A DNA stretch of 64,000 nucleotides from Amphiura filiformis (GCF_039555335.1 NC_092628.1:66543292-66607291); one strand, 5' to 3'; shown: positions 1 through 10,790, counted from the first letter of the stretch. The notes: generated by a model not told the origin, from the letters alone. A program made the numbers and translations.

Positions 1-276
1 TCTGATGACGACGCTACGTCGTTGTCATCTTTTTCGGGACTTGTTCCGAAAACAAAGGGAAACAACCGAGTCCCATCTCCTGAGATTTCAGATCGCAATC
101 CAGTCAATCTGCTCATGATTCCAGACCCTGATGGAGGTGGAGCGCATGCGCCAAGAGGACCTGATTTGAAACTTTTCGAACGGTTCCTATCCGACTTGGA
201 TTCTGATATGATACAGCACACAGAGGGCAGGAAAGACGATTGGCTCGAACCTCCGACAGGCTGTTGCTGTGACTGA
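1..276 (+). CDS. 3' terminal coding exon of an unrecognised protein (partial)
   Basis: The frame is open from the first base of the window to a TGA at 274-276, giving 91 residues of a C-terminal end; the true start lies outside the window. I do not recognise the family. The visible protein is hydrophilic, opens with an Asp/Ser-rich stretch (SDDDATSLSS), has a Gly/Pro-rich middle (PDPDGGGAHAPRGP), then a likely helix (LKLFERFLSDLDSDM), and ends in a cysteine cluster (GCCCD) that could be lipidated or bind metal, which is only a guess. Codon use is mixed and more GC-rich than the AT-rich DNA that follows. The AATAAA at 613-618 fits a short 3' UTR, supporting a real gene end. Confidence 0.6.
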   Translation, partial: SDDDATSLSSFSGLVPKTKGNNRVPSPEISDRNPVNLLMIPDPDGGGAHAPRGPDLKLFERFLSDLDSDMIQHTEGRKDDWLEPPTGCCCD

Positions 277-612
277 TTGTGTGCAGATTGAAACCTCAAA
301 CGAGATCGTAACATGACGTCACTTTAATTCAAATTGTTTCGTATTTAAATGTTTATTAATCGTGCTATCAATTTGCTCATCTAAAATCGCTATAGCATTT
401 TATTTTTATTTTTGATAAGTGATCGTGCTTTATAAATGATTTATGTTTTATCAATTATGATATAGGTCTAATCTTTACTCTCTAAGCATGTTTAGATGTA
501 AAAGAGCTTGGAATTATGAAAATAATTTAAGATGTAATTAGAGCGTGGAATGTGTGTCTTGAAGTTGTTATCAAGTTCTTTAGATTATATATGAATGTCA
601 CCAATTATGGCT

Positions 613-618
613 AATAAA
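613..618 (+). promoter_or_regulatory. Poly(A) signal AATAAA for the upstream gene
   Basis: Canonical AATAAA 337 bases after the TGA at 276, with T/G-rich sequence just downstream. It fits the cleavage signal of the gene ending at 276. Confidence 0.45.
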
Positions 619-2139
619 ATATTTGTGTACATATTTTCTAACATGATGGTATTGATAGAATTTTGCATTTTTCCGAAATAATATTTGTATTCTGATTTGT
701 ATCACCAGATCAGAGTAACAGCACTAGCACTGAGCCATCCATATTCCATGTGCTATAAGAAATATGGGTGGTGTGTTTTTGAAAAGCGTTTCCGCTTGGA
801 ATATCGAATGTAGATACTTGTTGATATTACTGTTCGCGATTTTAATTTATGCACGATTTTAGCCGACAACTTTCAACGCCTTTTACAAACTACAAATATC
901 GCTTGCGTAAAATACTGTTTTTTTGAACAGTGTCGTTTTTTAAACCAAAAAACTAGCCACATTATTTCCCCAGACTTTGATGAAACCATAGATACCATAT
1001 CGGACCGCAGGTGATGAACAGATTTGAAACTAGAATTAAAGAACCAGCGTATGCCGCCTAAATGGACTATTGCAATATATCGCGTTGTGATAGGGTTCAA
1101 TAGGGGTTATGGTTGGGGTAAAGCAGTCTTGTAATAAGACTAGTCCAGTTGCACCCAATTCGGCAATCGCTCCAACCAAATAATTAATCACCGATTTTGA
1201 GAGCAGGTGGTAATCGGAGATCCCGGATTATGATACAATTTACCAGATAAAAGTACAATTGCATAAAAATACAATATTATAAGTACAGTATGATAAAAGC
1301 AAGCACACCAACATGGTAAAATGTGACCGAACTAACCGGCACATAAACGCGTAATAACCCATGACAGGAGAAATTACCAGCCCTTGCGGCCATCTCGTGC
1401 AAGTTGCACAAGATAAACCGTACAACAGCATTGATGAACATTTGAGCAATATGAATATACCAGGGTAATTCAATAGTGACTGCTGCCTCCATAAAATATT
1501 CTATGGTAGCAGCCTTGAAATAAAAATGCAGAAACACACATGTGTGATTCAAGGCCTCTCTTTTATCTATTGATCTCAAACAATATAAAGAATAGATTCC
1601 TATTTGATGTTAGTTTTCACCTGAAACCATTATGGTCTCAGGTTTTCACAGATCACATTGTCCCCTTTTATTAATTTCGATCCAAAAAAATCAGGTGAAA
1701 AGAAGAAACTGCTTTTTCATTCCAGCGCCTACAATGCGTGTATATTAGTCGACGATCGTACATGTATATATTTATTGAGCGGAGCTGCACGCAGCTGGCA
1801 CGTATAAATAAGACGTAAGACGAATAGCGATATGCACACAGTTTATACGTCACTGATTCAACACACAGTGTATTCAATGATAACACATGCACGAGACGTG
1901 TTAGCCATCACTCGATCGGTGAACTCGGAATAAAACCGGAGATATCCCGATTTAATATAAAAACTTATTTTACTCTAATCCGGGTCCGGGTATGGATCGC
2001 ATAGTAAAATCAGTATCAGTTTCAGGCCCGGGGTTTCAGGATTGATTTCCCAATTAACGTGTAATTTGATTCTGGTGCAAATTGTGAATGGACCTCGTAG
2101 ATTTCGAATGTATTTCCATTGATGAAACGCGATATACTC
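619..2139. other. Intergenic DNA, no gene seen
   Basis: AT-rich sequence with only short chance ORFs on either strand. I see no splice-supported exon, tRNA or clear repeat before the foldback element that begins at about 2148. Confidence 0.5.
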
Positions 2140-2147
2140 GGTGATGC

Positions 2148-2899
2148 GGTGACATCCCGCTATCTCTAAGGTCCGCTATCTCTAAGGTTCGCTATCTCTA
2201 AGGTTCGCTATCACTAACGTGTAAAGTCTATGGAGATCAGAATCCCGCTATCTCTAATAGAGAAAGGGGTTCGCTATACTTAAAAAAAGGTCCGCTACTT
2301 CTAATGTTCGATATCACTAATTAAGAATAAGGTTCGCTAGTTCTAAGGTTCGATATCACTAATTATAAATAAGGTTCGCTATCACTAATTTAAAATAAGG
2401 TTCGCTATCACTAATTTTGAATAAGGTCCGCTATCACTAATTTATTGAAGGTTCGCTATCTCTAAGGTTCGTTATCACTAATTCCAATAAAGGTCCGCTA
2501 TACCTAAGGTTCGCTATCACTAATTTTGTTTCAGGTTCGCTATCCCTAATTAATTAAGAGAAAGCGAACCTTATAGATAGCGGACCTAATTTAAAATTAG
2601 AGATAGCGAACCTTAGGGATACCGGGATTGTTAAAATTAGAGATAGCGGATCTTATTTTAAATTAGTGATAGCGAACCTTCAATAAATTAGTGATAGCGG
2701 ACCTTATTTAAAATTAGAGATAGCGAACCTTATTTAAAATTAGTGATATCGAACCTTAGAAATACCGAACCTTTTTCACAATTAGTGATATCGAACCTTA
2801 GGTATAGCGAACCTTTTTCGTAATTAGTGATAACGAACCTTAGAGATAGCGAACCTTAGAGATAGCGAACCTTAGAGATAGCGAACCGTAACCGGGGAT
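2148..2899. mobile_element. Foldback-like element made of two opposed blocks of short repeats
   Basis: From about 2155 to 2550 the motif GGTTCGCTATCNCTAA recurs at irregular short spacing. From about 2558 to 2888 the same motif recurs in reverse complement (TTAGNGATAGCGAACC). The whole piece is therefore one imperfect giant hairpin with internally repetitive arms and almost no loop. The octamer GGTGATGC sits at 2140-2147 and again at 2900-2907, which would be an 8-bp target-site duplication. No coding capacity. The structure resembles foldback transposons, whose long inverted repeats are themselves made of short repeats. The family is not assigned, and the duplication could be chance because the local sequence is rich in GGTGA. 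Confidence 0.7.
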
Positions 2900-3124
2900 G
2901 GTGATGCAGGTGCTATGGTTAACAACGTGATGACCAGGGTGTGTGGAAACGCGATGCGTGAGTTGCGACGTTTCGACGTCATTCTGTTTCTATGCACATG
3001 TCTAAACCACAGGTTTTGGTTATATTCCTAAATCTTATGAATGCGAACGATATCTCCCGTCTCCTTCCTATGTTACAGATTATGGAGAAATTACATAAAT
3101 AGTCCAGAGTATTCCACATCCAGG

Positions 3125-3849
3125 CTACTTCTCCAATTGGAACTCAAACATCTTGGCAGATTTCAGGTGAACGAAATTCTTTAATCTCGGATCAATATCT
3201 GGCGATGTTTTGATGTGAGTAACATTAGTCAACTTGTATCCAAGTGCTCGGATCTCATCCAATACGTCGACTTTGTTGATCTTACGCTGAGGTTTGCCAG
3301 CGGCAATGCGTAATCGTTTCCAACTTTAATGCCATCATACCAACATCGATGGATCTTTCTACCGTCATCACCGATGGTTACCTTTGCCTGATTAGCAACA
3401 AATACACCAACTTGTGCCAGCCATAGAATGGGTGCGCGATCTTCAGACATGGCAGTCCAATCTACAAAGGTGCCATTATACTGCCTTCCGGTGCCACTCT
3501 GAACAAACACTCGCTCTTCCACTGTCAAATGTTTCTTTTTTTGCCATTGCTCGATATCAGTGATCAAATTGGGGATGTCGTAGTATGCGGCTTCCACTTT
3601 TAAGGCATCTATTTCTGCGAAATCATTGGGTAATAGAAGTTTGTTGTTGCGTATGTAGCCAAGGATGTGGCGGAATAACGAGCCGTCTCTATCTATCTCA
3701 AAGTCTATGGGAGTTTCTGTCATTGGTGCTACTGGTTGCTTGGTCTGTCTCATTAATCGTCCTAATGTAGAATCGGGAAAACGGTTTAAAGTAGCTGCAG
3801 AAGTCGTGTACACAGTTCCGCCAACACTTAGAGTCACTACATCAGCCAT
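3125..3849 (-). CDS. KCTD6/21-like BTB (T1) protein, single exon, frame broken near the C terminus
   Basis: The ATG at 3849-3847 opens a 206-residue ORF. Residues 4-100 are a KCTD-type BTB/T1 domain: VTLSVGGTVYTTS, a PDSTLGRL turn, IDRDGSLFRHILGYIRN, LPNDFAEIDALKVEAAYYDI. This matches the KCTD6/KCTD11/KCTD21 group, whose members act as substrate adaptors for cullin-3 ubiquitin ligases. Function here is inferred from family only. After residue about 188 the frame changes at 3306-3309, where the two related copies downstream carry one more base (GGCGAATG against GGCAATG). In the other frame the conserved tail continues (INKVDVLDEIRALGYKLTN) to FEFQLEK and TAG at 3125-3127, a total near 241 residues, the usual KCTD6/21 length. 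So this is either a recently broken gene or an intact gene with an assembly error. No intron is needed. Truncated relatives lie just beyond 5 kb. Confidence 0.8.
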
Positions 3850-4194
3850 TGTAACGGTAATATGTAAATATTGTCTGTAGCAGCTATTTCTTATTCTTGA
3901 TCATTCCCGAATGCACTTTGAACAGGAACGTATTCATGGAAATCAAGTGAAAAGTAAATATGAACCTTGAGCTATATACTGTTCTTTTGACTACCACTTG
4001 GATAAAGGTCATTACAACTTCAATATCATGTTATAACCTTTGAACATTTACAGACATTATATTATAACTCGGTTCATGAAGTTAGCAGATCTACACTGTG
4101 GTACATCTCTACTTGCTTATGCGCTGTTGAAGTCTTTCGTAATTTGTCTCACTAAATAACAACAACAAAGCTTTCCGCAATTCATTAAGTTTAC
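3850..4194. other. Upstream region of the KCTD-like gene
   Basis: AT-rich, no ORF of note. From about 4130 it is distantly similar to sequence at 5110-5230 and 5764-5884 (shared AAGTCTTT, TTTCGTAATT and TTTCC tracts), so the KCTD neighbourhood seems to have been duplicated more than once. Confidence 0.4.
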
Positions 4195-4900
4195 CACATA
4201 AGTAAACTACTCAAATAAAGAAAGTCCACTTATGTAACCCGACATACACTTAAACCTATTCTTGTTATGACAATCTGATTGATAAGCTTTGATAAGGTCA
4301 TGTGCAGAATCTTGTTAGCTCCAATTTTATACCAAATTTACTACCAAACTCTCTAAATTCACAGAGATTGATACCATATACCAGTATATGACATTTGGTG
4401 CATTTGTAAAAGTTACAAATTAAAAACGGACCACGCGGGCCTGTAGAGGTGAATGCCAGATAGATAAGAGCGCGACCATTGACATAGCCCGAAACAACTG
4501 CTACGTCATCTTCTCTGGTCATATCGATCGCATCATGCCCTAGTATTCATCAGTAAAGCATTCTGACAATCCATGCGTTTTAAATTAGCAATTGAATAAA
4601 GCGCGCACTTGGGATAGTCGTCAAGGGCCATCGTGGACAAGCAAGCTTGACCACATTGCCACGCTTTAAAGCAATTTCGACCGCGTATATCGTTTTGATT
4701 TGCAACTTTTGAAAATGCACCGAATATCATATACTGGTATCAATCTTTGTAGTGTTTGGTAGCAAATTTTGTATCAAATTGGAGCTAACAAGATTCTACA
4801 CACGACCTTATCTATCAAATTGTCATAACACGATCAGATTTTAGTGTAGGACGGGTTATATAAGTGCGGAATTTCTTTATGTGAGTTGTTTATTATCAGG
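4195..4900. mobile_element. Long inverted-repeat element (MITE or foldback type)
   Basis: The left arm at about 4195-4395 matches in reverse complement the right arm at about 4725-4900. Shared landmarks include GAATCTTGTTAGCTCCAATT on the left and its complement near 4778-4797, plus ATTGATACCA and CCAGTATATGA. Arms are about 180-200 bp, roughly 80 percent alike by eye, around a 330-bp centre. No transposase is present. No target duplication could be fixed. Confidence 0.65.
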
Positions 4901-5066
4901 TACAAGTCAACAGAAAACAGCTGTCGAGAGTTGCAAAATAATATTAAGTCTCGATGTGTACTTGATGGGCATACCATTTGTCACAATATTGAGATGTTTC
5001 ACGCATCCAGTCACTTAATTGGGCCCTGTCAAGCAAATCTGGATTCTATCAAATAGGAGTTGCAAA

Positions 5067-6374
5067 ATCGAGTACAGAAACTATAGTTATGCAATACAAT
5101 AATTTGAAACGAACCATTGGCTCCGCTCAAGTCTTTAGTATTTTGCCTCATATAACAAAGCCTTTCGTAATTTATTCCGTTTCCCCAAAGAAGGTTACTA
5201 ATCAAGAACTTTCAAGCAAATCCAGAGACTACAGTAGAGAGCTGATTACATAAGAATAGGAGTTACAAAATCCGTGTAATACGAAATATTTGAAACGGAC
5301 CATTTATATCGGAAAATAGCAAATATATGTGTAAACAAGTCCATCCAGACTACTTCTCCAATTGGAACTCAAACATGTTGGCAGATTGCAGGACCACAAA
5401 AGGCACTAATATCGGCTCAATATCTGGCGGTGTATTGATATGAGTAACATTAGTCAACTTGTATCCAAGTGCTCGGATCTCATCCAATATGTCGACTTTG
5501 TTGATCGTAGGTTGAGGTTTGCCAGCGGCGAATGCGTATTCGTTTTCATTTTGACCTGCTTCGATGCCATCATACCATGGAGGTATATATGTAAATCTAT
5601 ATACCTCCATGATCATACCAACATCGATGGAGCTTTTTGCCGCCATCACCGATGGTTACCTTCGCCTGATTAGCAACAAATACACCTACTTGTGTCAGCC
5701 AAAGAATTGGTGATGGATATATCGAGTACAGAAACTATAGTTATGCAATACAATAATTTGAAACGAACCATTGGCTCCGCTCAAGTCTTTAGTATTTTGC
5801 CTCATATAACAAAGCCTTTCGTAATTTATTCCGTTTCCCCAAAGAAGGTTACTAATCAAGAACTTTCAAGCAAATCCAGAGACTACAGTAGAGAGCTGAT
5901 TACATAAGAATAGGAGTTACAAAATCCGTGTAATACGAAATATTTGAAACGGACCATTTATATCGGAAAATAGCAAATATATGTGTAAACAAGTCCATCC
6001 AGACTACTTCTCCAATTGGAACTCAAACATGTTGGCAGATTGCAGGACCACAAAAGGCACTAATATCGGCTCAATATCTGGCGGTGTATTGATATGAGTA
6101 ACATTAGTCAACTTGTATCCAAGTGCTCGGATCTCATCCAATATGTCGACTTTGTTGATCGTAGGTTGAGGTTTGCCAGCGGCGAATGCGTATTCGTTTT
6201 CATTTTGACCTGCTTCGATGCCATCATACCATGGAGGTATATATGTAAATCTATATACCTCCATGATCATACCAACATCGATGGAGCTTTTTGCCGCCAT
6301 CACCGATGGTTACCTTCGCCTGATTAGCAACAAATACACCTACTTGTGTCAGCCAAAGAATTGGTGATGGATAT
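5067..6374. repeat. Identical 654-bp tandem direct duplication
   Basis: Bases 5067-5720 are repeated head-to-tail at 5721-6374 with no difference that I can see. The junction carries a short ATAT microhomology: copy one runs GATGGATATAT into CGAGTAC, copy two runs GATGGATATAT into AGAAGTAAC. Each copy contains the same truncated KCTD-like tail and the same 3' flank. Confidence 0.9.
5347..5720 (-). pseudogene. Truncated KCTD-like copy A
   Basis: The minus strand encodes the C-terminal third of the KCTD-like protein at 3125-3849 (GKPQPTINKVDILDEIRALG through MFEFQLEK, stop TAG). It keeps the frame in the place where the longer copy lost a base. The BTB domain is absent. A 43-bp insertion with a palindromic core (about 5575-5617) shifts the frame of the upstream homologous part, so the visible 99-residue ORF starts in a non-homologous frame. 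A relic of gene duplication, not a plausible functional protein. Confidence 0.75.
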
Positions 6375-6430
6375 ATAGAAGTAACAGTCCAATCTTTAAA
6401 GCTGCCGTTGTTCAAGTAATACTACCTGGA
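6001..6430 (-). pseudogene. Truncated KCTD-like copy B
   Basis: Same as copy A through 6374, since it lies in the second 654-bp unit. Homology to the longer KCTD gene continues past the duplication to about 6415 (AACAGTCCAATCT against GGCAGTCCAATCT at 3451). It is then lost before the BTB region. The array therefore grew from an already truncated copy. Confidence 0.75.
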
Positions 6431-7018
6431 TGAAGGATAATCTTCACAAAAGAATATTTCGTTTTGCACAATTTATTAATGTTTCTCACAAAATGGTTCA
6501 ATAACTACATATTTTTCAACTGAAATTAATTTTGACATTACTGTTGCAAAGACATGCTCTATGTTATAGCAGTGCTGGTGTGATAACGCTCTATTTAAAG
6601 AAATTGTCTCAGTTGGAACTTGAAGGTCTGATTTAACACTACTTTTCCTTCTTTCACTACCGATTTCACCCCCAGATTTCCCCTTAAAATATTTTTAGGG
6701 GTCAGTCTTCCTCCACGTGGCTCTTTACACTACTGCATCACAGTGACATCAAATTATGGACACTGTTGGTACTGACTTACTTTCTGTTGATACTAACATA
6801 AATGGCACACAAATTCTCAGCAAATTGCAATATAGCACATCATCAGATTCGCCCCGTCTTTATTATTTTGCCAATACAAAGTAAAAAGACTCCAGTATCA
6901 TTGTAAGTCTGACCACCCCACCCCGTTTTACATGTTAAATCTATATGGTGTCAGGAATTGTTATAGTATGTTAAAAACAAGTTTCTGAAATGATTAGAAG
7001 GAACAAAAGTATCTCTCC
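6431..7018. other. Intergenic DNA, nothing recognised
   Basis: Mixed-composition sequence without a supported exon or repeat before the minisatellite. Confidence 0.4.
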
Positions 7019-8275
7019 GGGTGTCCAGGTAACTGGATAATTTATTCTTTTGATCAGCGCTTTCCTGGTATACAAGCAACTGTATAATTTGTTCTTTTGA
7101 TGAGCACTTTCCTGGTATACAAGCAACTGTATAATTTGTTCTTTTGATGAGCACTTTCCTGGTATCCAGGTAACTGTATTATTTGTTCTTTTGATCAGCA
7201 CTTTCCTGGTATCCAGGTAACTGTATTATTTGTTCTTTTGATCAGCGCTTTCCTGGTATACAAGCAACTGTATACTTTTTTCTTTTGATGAGCACTTTCC
7301 TGGTATCCAGGCAATTGTATAATTTTTTCTTTTGATGAGCACTTTCCTGTTATACACGCAACTGTATTATTTGTTATTTTGATCAGCGCTTTCTTGGTAT
7401 ACAAGCAACTGTATACTTTTTTCTTTTGATGAGCACTTTCCTGGTATACAAGCAACTGTATAATTTGTTCTTTTGATGAGCGCTTTCCTGGTATATAAGC
7501 AACTGTATGCTTTTTTCTTTTGATGAGCGCTTTCCTGGTATACAAGCAACTGTATATTTTTTTCTTTTGATCAGCACTTTCCTGGTATACAAGCAACTGT
7601 ATACTTTTTTCTTTTGATGAGCACTTTCCTGGTATACAAGCAACTGTATACTTTTTTCTTTTGATCAGCACTTTCCTGGTATACAAGCAACTGTATACTT
7701 TTTTCTTTTGATCAGCGCTTTCCTGGTATACAAGCAACTGTATACTTTTTTCTTTTGATCAGCGCTTTCTTGGTATACAAGCAACTGTATACTTTTTTTC
7801 TTTTGATCAGCACTTTCCTGGTATCCAGGCAACTGTATAATTTGTTCTTTTGATCAGCGCTTTCCTGGTATACAAGCAACTGTATACTTTTTTCTTTTGA
7901 TGAGCACTTTCCTGGTATACAAGCAACTGTATACTTTTTTCTTTTGATCAGCGCTTTCTTGGTATACAAGCAACTGTATACTTTTTTTCTTTTGATCAGC
8001 ACTTTCCTGGTATCCAGGCAACTGTATAATTTGTTCTTTTGATCAGCGCTTTCCTGGTATACAAGCAACTGTATACTTTTTTCTTTTGATGAGCACTTTC
8101 CTGGTATACAAGCAACTGTATACTTTTTTCTTTCGATCAGCGCTTTCTTGGTATACAAGCAACTGTATACTTTTTTTTTCTTTTGATCAGCACTTTCCTG
8201 GTATCCAGGCAACTGTATACTTTTTTCTTTTGATGAGCACTTTCCTGGTATCTAGGCAACTGGATAATTTGTGGC
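7019..8275. repeat. 47-bp minisatellite array, main block
   Basis: About 26 head-to-tail copies of a 47-bp unit. On the plus strand the core is GCACTTTCCTGGTATACAAG, then CAACTGTATACTTTTTTC and TTTTGATGA or TTTTGATCA. Many units contain two GTATAC hexamers 8 bases apart. Variants (TATCCAGG for TATACAAG, ATTTGTTC for ACTTTTTTC) are intermixed and some occur in blocks, which suggests higher-order copying. The minus-strand ORFs of up to 180 codons across it are explained by the unit having no stop in any of three frames, not by a gene. Confidence 0.95.
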
Positions 8276-8276
8276 G

Positions 8277-8667
8277 TGTCATGTCAAAAAGAGACTTTTG
8301 GGCAGGATCGTAAATGGAGAAATAGCCAAAAATCTGCCCCGGGGTGATTTTTTCACAATTTGGGTTTGTTGCGAATTTGTGATTTTATTATTGTTAAAAA
8401 TATTGTCTAATAGTTTCAGACCGGAATATAACTGACATCTTGTATTTTTTGAGACATCTTTCAAGGTAATTCCTACTCTCAACATTGTCAATAATATTTT
8501 TAAAGGCCGACATCTCAATTTCCAATTTTATAATACCATAACTTACAAACTCAATATCTTCGCTTAGGAATGTCTGATTTCATTGTGGAAAACGGCGTTG
8601 TGGTGCAAAATATCTCTATATTTAAGATATGTAAAAACCTCAAAATTGATAACCTGCCCAAAAGTGT
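8277..8667. mobile_element. Short non-autonomous element inserted in the minisatellite
   Basis: About 390 bp of unrelated sequence splits the array. Its ends form an imperfect inverted repeat: GAGACTTTTGGGCAGG near 8290 and the complement of GACACTTTTGGGCAGG near 8650-8665. No coding capacity and no clear target duplication, so the family is unassigned. Confidence 0.6.
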
Positions 8668-8744
8668 CTCCTTTTGATCAGCATTTTCCTGATATCCAGG
8701 CAACTGTATTATTTGTTCTTTTGATCAGCGCTTTCTTGGTATAC
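8668..8744. repeat. 47-bp minisatellite, short middle block
   Basis: About one and a half units between the two inserted elements. It is in the same orientation and phase type as the flanking blocks, and it ends in the ATAC that was duplicated by the next insertion. Confidence 0.9.
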
Positions 8745-10478
8745 GACAGGGTTCGAGGTTTGAGTACGGTTTTACTGCCAAAATGGGGGAAAAATGAAGT
8801 TCATGTTATCATAACATTATACATGTTTTCTGGACTAGAATTTTGTGCTGAGTCCATTTCTGAAGTTTTTAATACACAGGGTATCACCATTTTAAAGATA
8901 TGTAACAAATTCTAAGCGCATGTTGTTTTTACGAAGAATCCTGGGAGTCTACTTGGAACACAACTGTATTTAAAAAAAGTTACAGAGCATTATTACTTCA
9001 GTTAAGTTGTTTTGAATCTATAAATATGTTAAACAAACTATAAAGACTGCTTAAACACTGTTCTCATGTATGAAAATGAAATGATGTTGGTACTGAGGCC
9101 CCTGTATTCCTATATATTTAGTAAACATATAGCTGTCAGGTTTAGTGTCAAGACAATAAATCTATTGATGTCTAAACTCATAAAGAAATGATGTTCTTAA
9201 AGTGTTAATGTATAACTGATTACCTTTACACAATCTTAAAATGTTTATACTGAAGCATAGCACTTTATTCACCCCTGACATCAGAAATGGCTTGTTGATA
9301 GCGCAGCTGAATATTGTGTGATCTAGCAGCATGGGCTGCATCAACTTTTTTTTTGATAAATGGTTGATGTGATGAGCTAGTACAGAACTAAAGTTCTCTT
9401 CACCATACCACTTGACTATTACTTGATTCTGATTCAGTTTTCTCAGGATAGAACTTCAGATAGATGTTCAGGTACATCAGTTGGGGAAATGACTTTAGCT
9501 GGAAACCAGTAGCAACCATGCTTTGCCCATACTACATCTCCCGGTTTGAAAGATTCTTCATCATCGGTGGTCGTATTATCATCAGATCATCCCTTTATAA
9601 TTACATATTTGAGGGCACAACATGAAAGGCATTGACTGCTCTTCCTGGAATAACTTTTATGGGTGTGACCTTTGGGTTTAAGGGGTTGATACATCAGAAA
9701 AATGGCGTGAACCTCAAAATGGGGCAAAATCTGAGTCGTAAAAAAAATTATTTTGAAAAAAGTATACATGGCATCATTCCATTGGGGGATTGGTAGAGTG
9801 CACAATCGATCAACTTTTCAGAGCTGTACCTCCATAAGTTTTTCCGAAATAATTTTTTTTTACAATTTGCCATATTTTTTTCACGCTTAGGGGTATGGGT
9901 AACATTTTTGCAATTTTCTTCAATTTCTCTTTTTTTAAGGAAGTTAAAATTATTATCAGTGTGTGGCAAATTGAAATATCATTAAAATGAGGGGTTAATG
10001 AGGTCTCTAGCCTCTTTAGATCAAATTTTATGGCGAAACTAAGATACAAATCTCTCGAAAATGACCTTTTTTGGGCTTCGTTTTTTCACTTTCAAGTTCA
10101 ACTTTATCCGGGTATGGTATACAAAGTAAGCGATGAAATCAATTAAAAACAGTTTTATTTGAACAAATAAACCATCAGGTAATACAAAATAACAGAGGAA
10201 GACAACATTTATCTATATAGTAGAAAATATTAGGGATTAAAAATTAATGGTGAATTTTTTTTTTATCTAAAACTGGTCATTTTCAGTAAAAATGGCCATA
10301 AATCCATGTTTAACCCCAAAACGACTTAAGATACAGTATTCTAAGTTAGAAAAATTGAAAATTCAGACATTTTTACCTTAGAAATACTGTATATGCTCAT
10401 TTTAGAAGTATTCTTCACACCTAAATATTTTTTTCACACATTTGGCAGTGAAACCGTACTCAAACCTCGAACCCTGTC
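8745..10478. mobile_element. 1734-bp TIR DNA transposon, non-autonomous, inside the minisatellite
   Basis: The ends are nearly perfect 38-bp inverted repeats: GACAGGGTTCGAGGTTTGAG onward at 8745 and the complement ending CTCGAACCCTGTC at 10478, with one visible mismatch. The host unit GGTATACAAGC is split as GGTATAC and ATACAAGC, which proves a 4-bp duplication (ATAC at 8741-8744 and 10479-10482). Inside are only short ORFs and long T/A tracts; no transposase is recognised. A 4-bp duplication is known for Sola, some Academ and Ginger elements, so the superfamily stays open. Confidence 0.85.
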
Positions 10479-10790
10479 ATACAAGCAACTGTATACTTTT
10501 TTCTTTTGATGAGCACTTTCCTGGTATCCAGGCAATTGTATAATTTGTTCTTTTGATCAGCGCTTTCCTGGTATCCAGGCAACTGTATAATTTGTTCTTT
10601 TGATCAGCGCTTTCCTGGTATATAAGCAACTGTATACTTTTTTCTTTTGATGAGCGCTTTCCTGGTATACAAGCAACTGTATAATTTGTTCTTTTGATGA
10701 GCGCTTTCCTGGCATGCAAGCAACTGTATACTTTTTTTTTCTTTTGATGAGCACTTTCTTGGTATCCAGGCAACTGTATAATTTGTCCTT
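10479..10790. repeat. 47-bp minisatellite, right block
   Basis: About six and a half more units, continuing the array exactly where the transposon interrupted it. Confidence 0.95.

Noticed and set aside
2148-2899. CRISPR array reading of the GGTTCGCTATC repeats
   Set aside because: No uniform spacers, orientation flips in the middle, no cas genes, and the host is an animal.
3585-3880. Plus-strand ORFs over the KCTD-like gene
   Set aside because: Shadows of the real minus-strand frame.
4298-4730. Minus-strand ORFs inside the inverted-repeat element
   Set aside because: They cross from arm to centre, resemble no transposase, and are short.
7195-8212. Minus-strand ORFs of 180, 166 and 98 codons with QESADQKKK-type repeats
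   Set aside because: They are translations of the 47-bp minisatellite, which lacks stops in all three frames; unit length is not a multiple of three and no start context or conservation supports a gene.
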